19,558 nucleotides of DNA from DATKLX01 sp035542155 (GTDB taxonomy: Bacteria > Chloroflexota > Anaerolineae > Anaerolineales > Anaerolineaceae): contig DATKLX010000107.1 of the NCBI GenBank assembly GCA_035542155.1, positions 1-19,558 of the forward strand, written 5' to 3'. Shown one piece after another: positions 13,058 to 19,558 of this stretch. Positions within the stretch are counted from its first letter, which is position 1, and each line of letters starts with the position of its first letter. The translations under genes and the position numbers were made by a program. Below the pieces are notes generated by a model, which made no database searches, was not told where the DNA came from, and saw nothing but the letters and a program-made list of their open reading frames with translations.

Positions 13058-15853
13058 TCATTTCACCGACCGGCGCCGGATTACTTTCACTAACTCCACA
13101 GCAAAAAACACGATCAGGCTCACACCCAAGCTGATCGCCAGGTCCCCGGCAGGCAGGGGATAGGTGTGGAAAACCCCCTGCAAGAACGGCACATAGATGA
13201 CTGCCATCTGCAGAGCAAACGTCAGGATGACGCTGCCCAGCAATGGTTTGTTGGATAACAGGCCAAGCTCGCCCAGTGTCTGTGTATCGGAACGCAGCGC
13301 CATAACGTTGCCCATCTGTGCCAGGGTCAGTGTGGTGAAGATCATCGTCTGCCAGTGGATATCCCCAACCCTCCAGGCCCAAAACCCCATCCCCAGCGAG
13401 GTGATCGCCAGGAGAATGCCAATCCAGATGATATCCACCCCCATATTGTTGGCGAATATGCTTTCATTGGGGTTGCGCGGCGGGCGGCGCATGCTATCGG
13501 GCTCGGCAGGCTCATAAGTCAGCGCCAGGCCGGGCAGCCCATCGGTGACCAGATTGATCCACAAGATCTGCAACGGCAGTAGCGGTAGGGGCATTCCCAG
13601 GAAAGGCGCGATCAGCATGACCAGGAGCTCACCGGTGTTGGAGGCCAGGGCATACTTCAAGAATTTGAGAATGTTGGCATAGATCCGCCGCCCCTCCTCC
13701 ACAGCGTAGATGATCGTGGCGAAGTTGTCGTCGAGGAGAACCATATCGGCGGATTCCTTGGCCACATCCGTGCCAGTGATCCCCATCGCCACGCCGATAT
13801 CGGCTTTTTTCAGCGCCGGGGCATCATTCACGCCGTCGCCGGTCATGGCAACGATGTGGTTCTTTTCCTGGAGCGCCTGAACGATTTTCAGCTTGTGCTC
13901 GGGCGAAACCCGCGCGTAAACCGATACGTATTCCGCCTGGCTTTCCAGTTCTTCCACACTCAACCGGGCTAATTCCTGGCCAGTCATCGTCCGGTCCCCA
14001 TCCTTGGCGATGTCCAGGTCCCTGGCGATGTGCGCGGCAGTGAGGGGATGGTCGCCAGTGATCATCACCGTTTTGATCCCCGCGGTATGCGCCGTGCGCA
14101 CGGCGTCGTGGGCTTCCGGGCGAGCCAGGTCGATCATCCCGATCAAGCCTAAAAAGGTCAGATCCTGTTCCAGGCTCTCGTCAACCAGTTCGGCAGTTTC
14201 AAAACTCTCCGTCTTGAAAGCCACCCCCAGGACGCGGATCCCATTTTGTGCATGGCCGTTGTTGGCCGCCAGGATCCGCTCACGCCAGGCGGCATCTAAC
14301 GGCTCGGCATGATCTTCGACCCAGGCATGGCTGCAAACTTCGAGCAGGCTATCGACGGCGCCTTTCGTCAAAATCAGGTAGTTGGATTCCATCCCAATAC
14401 CCCGAACGAGCGACTTCAGCGACTGGGGGATCGGCCAGTTCGGATCCAGGAGGTGGACCGTGGTCATCCGCTTGCGGTCCGAGTCGAAGGGCAGCTCTGC
14501 AACTCGCGGGAGGATTCGCTCCAGCTCGTTTTTGTCCAATCCATAGCGCAGAGCCGCTTCGACCAGCGCGGTTTCGGTCGGGTCTCCCTGAATAACGGGC
14601 TGGATTGCGGCGAATGTCGAGCTGCCCTGAACAGCAGGTGGTTCGGTGCCATTCGAAGCGGGCTGGAGCACGGCGTCATTGCACAGCGCCGCGCCTGCCA
14701 GCAGCGGTTTCACACCCACACAGGCCTTTTCGGGCAGCCCGGTAATAAATTTGCCTGATTCGGTCAGCTCGAGATCGCATCCAGCCACCTCCAGTACGGT
14801 GACTGTCATACGGTTCTCGGTCAGAGTCCCGGTCTTATCCGAGCAGACCACGGTCACCGAGCCCAGGGTCTCCACCGCGGTCAGCTTGCGGATCAGAGCA
14901 TTCCGCTTCAGCATGCGCTGGGCTCCGAGCGACAGGGAGATGGTCACCACGGTCTGCAGCCCTTCGGGGACCGCCGCAACGGCCATACTGATTGCGGTAA
15001 GGAATAACAGCCGCGGCTCTTCGCTGCGCAGGAGGCCGAGTGCGAAGACGATGATGACAATTACCACCGCTGCGTATCCCATAAACCGCCCGACCTGATC
15101 GAGGCGACGTTGCAGGGGAGTCTCTTCTTTTTCTACCGTTTGGAGCATCGTGGCGATCTTCCCCAGCTCAGTTTGCATCCCCGTCTCGGTGATGACCACC
15201 GTCCCACGCCCATATGTGACCGACGTGCCCATGAAGACGCGGTTGACCTGGTCTCCCAGTGGAAGGTCCTGCCCGTTGAGCGCTTCGGTTTGCTTCTCCA
15301 CTGGCTCCGATTCCCCGGTGAGCATCGATTCCTGGACGCGCAACCTCGCACTCTCGATCATCCGCCCGTCGGCCGGGACCGTATTCCCCGCTTCGAGCAA
15401 AACAATATCACCGGGCACGATCGCGGTGGACGAAATCTCACTTACCTGCCCCTCGCGGCGGACGCGCACCTGCGGTACCGACATTTTCTTCAGCGCCGCC
15501 ATGGATTTTTCTGCCCTGTATTCCTGGGTAAAGCCAAGGATCGTGTTGAGCACCACAATGGCCAGGATGGCGAAACCGTCTTCGTACTCTTTTAGAAACA
15601 TCGAAATGACGGCTGCCACGATCAGGATCATCGTCATGGTCCCTTTCAGTTGGCCCAGCAGGATCTGCCAGGGGCTGCGGGCACCGCGATCGATCAGCTC
15701 GTTGGGACCGTATTGCGCCAGGCGGAGTTGGGCCTCAGCCTCATTTAATCCTCGAGTCGGGTCTACGTTGAGGCGCGCAAGAGCTTCGCTGGTCTCGATC
15801 TGGTACCACGGCCTTTCCGGGGAATTCGTTTTTTCTAGAGTCGGATTGTTCAT
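13058..15853 (-). CDS. P2-type cation-transporting ATPase, probably Mn2+ (or Ca2+) exporter
   Basis: A 931-residue integral membrane P-type ATPase that couples ATP hydrolysis to cation export. In order: N-terminal cytoplasmic segment, paired helices near residues 70-110, actuator motif SMLTGESEPV, M4 motif PEGLQTVV, phosphorylation site CSDKTGTLT (Asp339), hinge TGDGVNDAPALKKADIG (about 671-687) and C-terminal helices with SNTGELLVML and NLVTDGLPGLAL, which contribute cation ligands in the P2A group. The M4 motif has Gln where Ca2+ pumps usually have Pro (PEGLP). ATG 15853, with AAGGAAAG just upstream, is preferred to an upstream GTG (15877). The transcript carries a yybP-ykoY riboswitch, which senses Mn2+ and in other bacteria controls Mn2+ efflux genes including P-type ATPases. 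That context, not the protein alone, argues for Mn2+. Confidence 0.95.
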   Translation of the reverse strand: MNNPTLEKTNSPERPWYQIETSEALARLNVDPTRGLNEAEAQLRLAQYGPNELIDRGARSPWQILLGQLKGTMTMILIVAAVISMFLKEYEDGFAILAIVVLNTILGFTQEYRAEKSMAALKKMSVPQVRVRREGQVSEISSTAIVPGDIVLLEAGNTVPADGRMIESARLRVQESMLTGESEPVEKQTEALNGQDLPLGDQVNRVFMGTSVTYGRGTVVITETGMQTELGKIATMLQTVEKEETPLQRRLDQVGRFMGYAAVVIVIIVFALGLLRSEEPRLLFLTAISMAVAAVPEGLQTVVTISLSLGAQRMLKRNALIRKLTAVETLGSVTVVCSDKTGTLTENRMTVTVLEVAGCDLELTESGKFITGLPEKACVGVKPLLAGAALCNDAVLQPASNGTEPPAVQGSSTFAAIQPVIQGDPTETALVEAALRYGLDKNELERILPRVAELPFDSDRKRMTTVHLLDPNWPIPQSLKSLVRGIGMESNYLILTKGAVDSLLEVCSHAWVEDHAEPLDAAWRERILAANNGHAQNGIRVLGVAFKTESFETAELVDESLEQDLTFLGLIGMIDLARPEAHDAVRTAHTAGIKTVMITGDHPLTAAHIARDLDIAKDGDRTMTGQELARLSVEELESQAEYVSVYARVSPEHKLKIVQALQEKNHIVAMTGDGVNDAPALKKADIGVAMGITGTDVAKESADMVLLDDNFATIIYAVEEGRRIYANILKFLKYALASNTGELLVMLIAPFLGMPLPLLPLQILWINLVTDGLPGLALTYEPAEPDSMRRPPRNPNESIFANNMGVDIIWIGILLAITSLGMGFWAWRVGDIHWQTMIFTTLTLAQMGNVMALRSDTQTLGELGLLSNKPLLGSVILTFALQMAVIYVPFLQGVFHTYPLPAGDLAISLGVSLIVFFAVELVKVIRRRSVK

Positions 15854-15889
15854 CGGTCTTTCCTTATTCGGGATCACTCTTTCCAGCGA

Positions 15890-15933
15890 GGAAAAAACAA
15901 AAAGACCACCACAACCTGAATTGCGGTGGTCTT
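15890..15933 (-). terminator. riboswitch expression-platform terminator
   Basis: On the minus strand AAGACCACCGCAA and TTGTGGTGGTCTT pair over 13 positions (one G-U) around the loop TTCAGG, followed by a T-rich run (TTTTTGTTTTTTC). The 5' arm starts inside the closing GCAAGACC segment of the aptamer, so aptamer closure and terminator formation compete. This is the layout of an ON switch: ligand favours read-through into the ATPase gene. Confidence 0.88.
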
Positions 15934-16030
15934 GCCATGCACATACAATGAAGTGCGCGAGCTGCCGGGAGGAATGTCCTCCGTCCTGACGGCATACCCA
16001 ACCTGTTTAACAGGCGGCTACTCCCCATGC
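15928..16030 (-). ncRNA. yybP-ykoY (Mn2+-sensing) riboswitch aptamer
   Basis: Read on the minus strand, the leader holds the conserved yybP-ykoY blocks in order: GGGGAGTAGC near the 5' end, a CCTGT/ACAGG hairpin, the loop-3 segment GCCGTCAGG with the closing hairpin GGAGG/CCTCC and CGGCAGC, a GCAC/GTGC hairpin, and the 3' closing segment GGCAAGACC. Order, spacing and blocks agree with the Lactococcus yoaB aptamer as I recall it, which also precedes a P-type ATPase. The class binds Mn2+ directly through its two paired loops. The aptamer begins at the predicted transcription start and ends in a competing terminator. Confidence 0.88.
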
Positions 16031-16036
16031 ATCAAA

Positions 16037-16065
16037 AGTGTAGCGGATTATGGCGGGTCTGTCAA
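16037..16065 (-). promoter_or_regulatory. sigma70 promoter of the riboswitch-ATPase transcript
   Basis: TTGACA (16065-16060), 17 bases, TACACT (16042-16037) on the minus strand. Transcription would begin near 16030, right at the 5' edge of the aptamer. Confidence 0.8.
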
Positions 16066-16082
16066 GGTTATTGGCAGATGAA

Positions 16083-16520
16083 TTAACCGGGGATGAAGGA
16101 TTTAATCTTCGAACTGAACCAGCTCCCATTGCCCTGGGCAATCGAGCGGATCGCATCGATGATCAGCTCGGGACTCTCATCCTTAATCAGATAGCCGCAG
16201 ATGCCCTGGTTGAGCAGCGCCATCACATACTGGCGGTCGTCGTACCCACTCAACACGAGGATGCGCACCTTAGAGTGGTCCTCATGTAAGTTCCGGGCCA
16301 CCTCTATCCCGGACATACCCGGCATTTCCATATCCAGAAGCATGACATCTGGCTTCAGCTCTTCCGTCAGCCGGAGCGCTTCGATGCCGTCTGACGCCTC
16401 CCCGACGACCCGGAGATCCTTCGTCCGGTGCAGCAACTTGCGAATCCCCACCCGGACGACCTGATGGTCATCCACAATAAGCACCCGTACCAGGCCACTT
16501 TGGCTGTCTATCGATTCCAT
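16083..16520 (-). CDS. response regulator, receiver domain only (NarL-type)
   Basis: A 145-residue two-component response regulator. The receiver domain is complete: VLIVDDHQ (Asp17, Asp18), phospho-acceptor Asp63 in MLLDMEMPGMSG, Ser91 in LVLSGYDD and Lys113 in GYLIKDES. It resembles NarL/FixJ-type receivers, which normally continue into a LuxR helix-turn-helix after a sequence like this one's GNGSWFSSKI. Here a TAA ends the protein shortly after that point, 17 bases before the -35 of the ATPase promoter, so no DNA-binding domain follows. It may be a stand-alone receiver or a truncated remnant. No sensor kinase is adjacent. The ATG at 16520 has only a weak purine-rich region before it. Confidence 0.9.
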   Translation of the reverse strand: MESIDSQSGLVRVLIVDDHQVVRVGIRKLLHRTKDLRVVGEASDGIEALRLTEELKPDVMLLDMEMPGMSGIEVARNLHEDHSKVRILVLSGYDDRQYVMALLNQGICGYLIKDESPELIIDAIRSIAQGNGSWFSSKIKSFIPG

Positions 16521-16617
16521 ACCACTACCAGATCTTCATCCGCCTATCTAATCATAACAAGGTGAGGTCATCAGCAAAGTGCATATGAGCCCCCAGTGGT
16601 GGCTACTTGCTGATTGG

Positions 16618-16647
16618 ATTATAGACTTATCGCTTTGATTTTTACAA
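16618..16647 (-). promoter_or_regulatory. candidate promoter of the response regulator gene
   Basis: TTGTAA (16647-16642), 18 bases, TATAAT (16623-16618) on the minus strand, giving a leader of about 90 bases. The imperfect palindrome TAGGAATATCCCTA (16649-16662) sits directly upstream of the -35, centred about 44 bases before the start, a position typical for activators touching RNA polymerase. The rest of 16521-16778 shows no other clear feature. Confidence 0.5.
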
Positions 16648-16648
16648 T

Positions 16649-16662
16649 TAGGAATATCCCTA
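16649..16662. promoter_or_regulatory. putative activator site, TAGGAATATCCCTA
   Basis: A 14-base inverted repeat with one mismatched pair, abutting the -35 of the response regulator promoter. It resembles the perfect palindrome at 12970-12987. The binding protein is unknown; a NarL/LuxR-type activator would fit the position, but the adjacent receiver-only protein has no DNA-binding domain. Confidence 0.4.
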
Positions 16663-16778
16663 CTCCAGCGTGCAGATTCCGCTGTGTTATAGGATGAAAT
16701 ATGCAATTTTCGCCTCTCATCGAAAACAGATGTACAATCAAGGGCGATCAATGGTACCAGCGGAACGATGGAGCAACC

Positions 16779-18341
16779 ATGAAAGATTCCAGATATCATC
16801 TCGAGGAAGGGATCCTGTACACGGATATGTACCAACTGACCATGGCGCAGTTGTATTTCCGCAGGGGGATCCACGAGAAGCAGGCTCAATTCGACCATTA
16901 CTTTCGCGCATATCCTGATTACGGATCGCATAAAGCGGGCTACTGCGTCAACGCCGGCCTGGAGTGGCTTCTGGACTGGATGGAGCAGGTCCGCTTCGGG
17001 GATGAGGAAATCGATTACCTGCGCAGCCGGAGAAACCGGGCCGGGGAAGCGTTGTTCAAAGAGGATTTCCTGACCTGGCTGCGCCACAACGGCGATTTCA
17101 GCGGGCTGAACCTGCGCGCCATCCCCGAAGGACGGGTGGTGCACCCCAACGTGCCACTCACCGTGGTGCAGGGGCCGCTGGCGATGGCCCAGATTCTCGA
17201 GACGCCGCTCCTGAACCAACTCAATTTTCAGACCCTAATCGCGACGAAGGCCGCGCGCATCCGCGAGAGCGGGCGCGGGCAGACGCTCCTCGAGTTTGGC
17301 ATGCGCCGAGCCCAGGATCGAGGGGCGAACGCCGGCGCGCGGGCGGCCCTGATTGGCGGAGCTGACCTGACCTCGAACGTGGGGATGTCCGCGGAGCTGG
17401 GGCTGCCGCCGGTCGGCACCCACGCGCACAGCATGGTCCAGGCCTTCATGGTGCTGGGCGAGGGCGAACTGGGCGCTTTCCGGGCCTATGCCGAGGTTTA
17501 CCCGGATGACTGCTTGCTTCTGGTCGATACGGTCAACACCCTCGAAAGCGGCGTTCCCAACGCGATCAAGGTGTTCGAGGAGCTGCGCGCCAAAGGCCAC
17601 CACCCGCTGGGAATTCGCATGGATTCTGGCGACCTGGCTTACCTGACCATCCAGGCAGCGCGGATGCTCAACGAGGCGGGGTTCCCCGACACCCAGATCG
17701 TGTGGTCTAACCAACTGGACGAGATCATCATCTGGCAGATCCTGACTCAGATCCAGCAGGAAGCGCCGCGCTATGGTCTCGACCCTGAGGCGATCATCCG
17801 CCGGCTGGCCTATGGGGTGGGCACCAGCCTGATCACCTCCGCCGGCGCGCCCGCTCTGGACGGCGTCTACAAGCTGGTCGCCATCTGCGAAGGCGGGGTC
17901 TGGGAGCCGGCGATCAAGATCTCAGAAAACCCGGCCAAAACACTGAACCCAGGGCACAAGCACGTCTGGCGGCTTTACGACCGGCGCAGCCGGGCCAACG
18001 CCGACGTGCTCAGTCTGGACAGCGAGACTCCGCAGGCGGGCCAGGCGATGCTCCTCCATCACCCGAGCGAGCCCGGGATGTACCGCCGGCTGGGCGCGCA
18101 GGATATCACCCGGGTGGAGCCCTTGCTGGTGGACGTGCTCAAGGAGGGCCGCCGGGTTTACGAGCTGCCGTCGCTCGAGGAAATCCGCCAGCAGCGCCAG
18201 GCCGACGTGGACCTGCTCGATCCAGGCGTGAAGCGGCTGGTCAATCCGCACATCTACCACGTCTCCCTGACCGAGCGGCTGTGGAACCTGAAGCAGGAGC
18301 TGATTGCCGCTGCACAACGCAGCGTAGAAGCCGGGCAGTAG
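16779..18341 (+). CDS. pncB: nicotinate phosphoribosyltransferase
   Basis: A 520-residue NAPRT, the enzyme that makes nicotinate mononucleotide from nicotinate and PRPP in NAD salvage. Family marks are YTDMYQLTMAQLYF near the N-terminus (phosphoribosyl-site Tyr), FGMRRAQDRGANAGARAAL, GTHAHSMVQAF with His215 and His217 (the phosphorylated His region), VDTVNTLESGVPNA, IRMDSGDLAYL and YGVGTSLITS. It belongs to the longer bacterial NAPRT form. ATG 16779 has GGAG five bases upstream; the frame is open to an ATG at 16701, but that would add 26 residues unlike the family. It is single on the plus strand, convergent with zwf with seven bases between stop codons. Confidence 0.96.
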   Translation: MKDSRYHLEEGILYTDMYQLTMAQLYFRRGIHEKQAQFDHYFRAYPDYGSHKAGYCVNAGLEWLLDWMEQVRFGDEEIDYLRSRRNRAGEALFKEDFLTWLRHNGDFSGLNLRAIPEGRVVHPNVPLTVVQGPLAMAQILETPLLNQLNFQTLIATKAARIRESGRGQTLLEFGMRRAQDRGANAGARAALIGGADLTSNVGMSAELGLPPVGTHAHSMVQAFMVLGEGELGAFRAYAEVYPDDCLLLVDTVNTLESGVPNAIKVFEELRAKGHHPLGIRMDSGDLAYLTIQAARMLNEAGFPDTQIVWSNQLDEIIIWQILTQIQQEAPRYGLDPEAIIRRLAYGVGTSLITSAGAPALDGVYKLVAICEGGVWEPAIKISENPAKTLNPGHKHVWRLYDRRSRANADVLSLDSETPQAGQAMLLHHPSEPGMYRRLGAQDITRVEPLLVDVLKEGRRVYELPSLEEIRQQRQADVDLLDPGVKRLVNPHIYHVSLTERLWNLKQELIAAAQRSVEAGQ

Positions 18342-18348
18342 CTTACTG

Positions 18349-19558
18349 CTACTCTTTCACCGTCCGAACGCCATCGCTTTCGGTCGCGGGTATCACCTTC
18401 AAAGTCTGAATTTCCTCGACAACTTCATCGAACGGGGTGGAGAACTGCCAACTGCGCCCATCGCGGGCGATCAGGGTCTCCGCAGACTCGGGACCCCACG
18501 CGCCGGAGGGATAATTGGGGAAGCCCGCCGGAGAATTGTTGGTCCAGGCGTCGAGGATGGGAGCGAGCACCTTCCAGGCCGCCTCGATCTGGTCGGCGCG
18601 CATGAAGAGGGTCGCATCGCCCATGATCAAATCGAGGAGCAGGTTTTCGTACGCTTCCGGCGGCCCGGAGTTGAAAGCTTCCTGGTAGGAAAAGCACAAA
18701 TCCACGCCGTTGAGCTGAAACTTGGGGCCCGGCCGCTTGGCCTGGAAGCGGAGGATAATCCCCTCCTCGGGCTGCAGGCGGAGGATAAGCAGATTGGGTT
18801 GCATATCGGCGATGGCTGAGGCAGGGAAGGCCTGGTGCGGCACCGGACGGAACTGGATGAGTACTTCCGAGGCGCGGCGGGGCAGGCGCTTGCCGGTGCG
18901 GAGATAGAAGGGGACATCCTGCCAGCGCCAGTTATCCACGAACAATTTGACTGCGGCGAAGGTCTCGGTATTCGAATGGGGATCAACCCCGGGTTCCAGG
19001 CGGTACCCGGGGACTTTTTCGCCCATGATCCAACCCGGACCGTACTGGCCGCGGGCAGCGGCCAGCGCAACCTGGTCGAGGGGGATGGGGCGCACCGCGT
19101 GGAGCACGTCGGCTTTTTTGTTGCGGATTTCATTCGCGGTAAAGGTGACCGGCGGCTCCATGGCGATCAGGCAGAGAACCTGGAGAAGATGGTTCTGGAC
19201 CATATCCCGCAACGCTCCGGCATGATCGTAATAGCTGCCGCGGTGGCCGACACCTTCGGACTCGGCCACTGTGATCTGCACGCTGTCGATGTACTTTCGA
19301 TCCCAGATGGGCTCGAATAAAGCGTTGGCGAAGCGAAAGGCGAGGATGTTCTGGACCGTCTCTTTCCCCAGGTAATGGTCGATGCGGTAGATCTGGTCTT
19401 CGTCGAATGTTTTGGTGAGATAGTTGTTCAGCTCGCGAGCCGACTCCAGATCGTGGCCGAAAGGCTTTTCGAAGACGATCCGCGAGTGCTCACTTTCGCT
19501 GGCCAGGCCGCATTTTCCCAGGTGCTCGCTGATCGGTTCCATCAGCGCGGGGGGTGTG
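18349..19558 (-). CDS. zwf: glucose-6-phosphate 1-dehydrogenase, 5' end outside the window
   Basis: The C-terminal 403 or so residues of G6PDH, the NADP-dependent first step of the oxidative pentose phosphate pathway. EKPFGHDLESA and the active-site signature RIDHYLGKETVQNI are present, as are DNWRWQDVPFYLRTGKRLP and the late segment FNSGPPEAYENLLLDLIMGD. The N-terminal Rossmann motif, about 110 residues by family length, lies beyond base 19558. The Met at 19542 is internal. The frame is clean to TAG 18349. Confidence 0.97.
   Translation of the reverse strand, partial: TPPALMEPISEHLGKCGLASESEHSRIVFEKPFGHDLESARELNNYLTKTFDEDQIYRIDHYLGKETVQNILAFRFANALFEPIWDRKYIDSVQITVAESEGVGHRGSYYDHAGALRDMVQNHLLQVLCLIAMEPPVTFTANEIRNKKADVLHAVRPIPLDQVALAAARGQYGPGWIMGEKVPGYRLEPGVDPHSNTETFAAVKLFVDNWRWQDVPFYLRTGKRLPRRASEVLIQFRPVPHQAFPASAIADMQPNLLILRLQPEEGIILRFQAKRPGPKFQLNGVDLCFSYQEAFNSGPPEAYENLLLDLIMGDATLFMRADQIEAAWKVLAPILDAWTNNSPAGFPNYPSGAWGPESAETLIARDGRSWQFSTPFDEVVEEIQTLKVIPATESDGVRTVKE

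Noticed and set aside
16701..16778. 26-residue N-terminal extension of NAPRT
   Set aside because: The ATG at 16779 has GGAG at good spacing and gives the usual family N-terminus; the extension looks non-coding.

Overview
The window reads as a gene-dense, high-GC bacterial chromosome segment with short operons on both strands. The gene mix and style point to Chloroflexota, probably Anaerolineae-like: a Pro/Thr-rich linker behind a lipobox, LacI and TetR regulators beside carbohydrate enzymes, and a COG1233-type oxidoreductase next to an isoprenoid-synthase-fold protein. This assignment is inference from style; no rRNA or marker phylogeny is available. No tRNA, rRNA, CRISPR array, transposase or phage gene was found.

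Layout. 138-2160 (minus): an autoregulated TetR gene followed one base later by a GH13 alpha-amylase-family gene carrying a single in-frame TGA. 2276-4426 (plus): polyphosphate kinase. 4437-7228 (minus): a two-gene unit, a phytoene-dehydrogenase-like flavoprotein and a protein with the two Asp-rich motifs of class I isoprenoid enzymes. 7291-7716 (plus): an unrecognised 141-residue protein. 7721-9605 (minus): a WHG-type TetR gene and an atypical SDR/epimerase, behind a consensus promoter that overlaps a 21-bp-arm palindrome. 9664-10722 (plus): a CE7 acetyl esterase preceded by AATCNNN heptad repeats and ended by a strong terminator. 10824-12949 (plus): a dienelactone-hydrolase-like lipoprotein and a LacI regulator with its own operator. 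13058-16065 (minus): a P2-type cation ATPase behind a yybP-ykoY (Mn2+) riboswitch, terminator and sigma70 promoter. 16083-16520 (minus): a receiver-only response regulator. 16779-18341 (plus): nicotinate phosphoribosyltransferase. 18349-19558 (minus): the 3' part of glucose-6-phosphate dehydrogenase.

How it fits together. Several units handle carbohydrates (GH13, acetyl esterase, LacI, G6PDH) or phosphate and cofactors (PPK, NAPRT). Several promoters are near-consensus sigma70 (TTGACA-17-TATACT, TTGACA-17-TATAAT, TTGACA-17-TACACT, TTGAAT-17-TATACT), and three have a palindrome overlapping or abutting the -10/start, so local autoregulation is readable from sequence alone. The best leads are the riboswitch-ATPase unit, the isoprenoid-synthase-like/desaturase pair, the in-frame TGA in the GH13 gene, and the heptad repeats that stand where the esterase ribosome-binding site should be.
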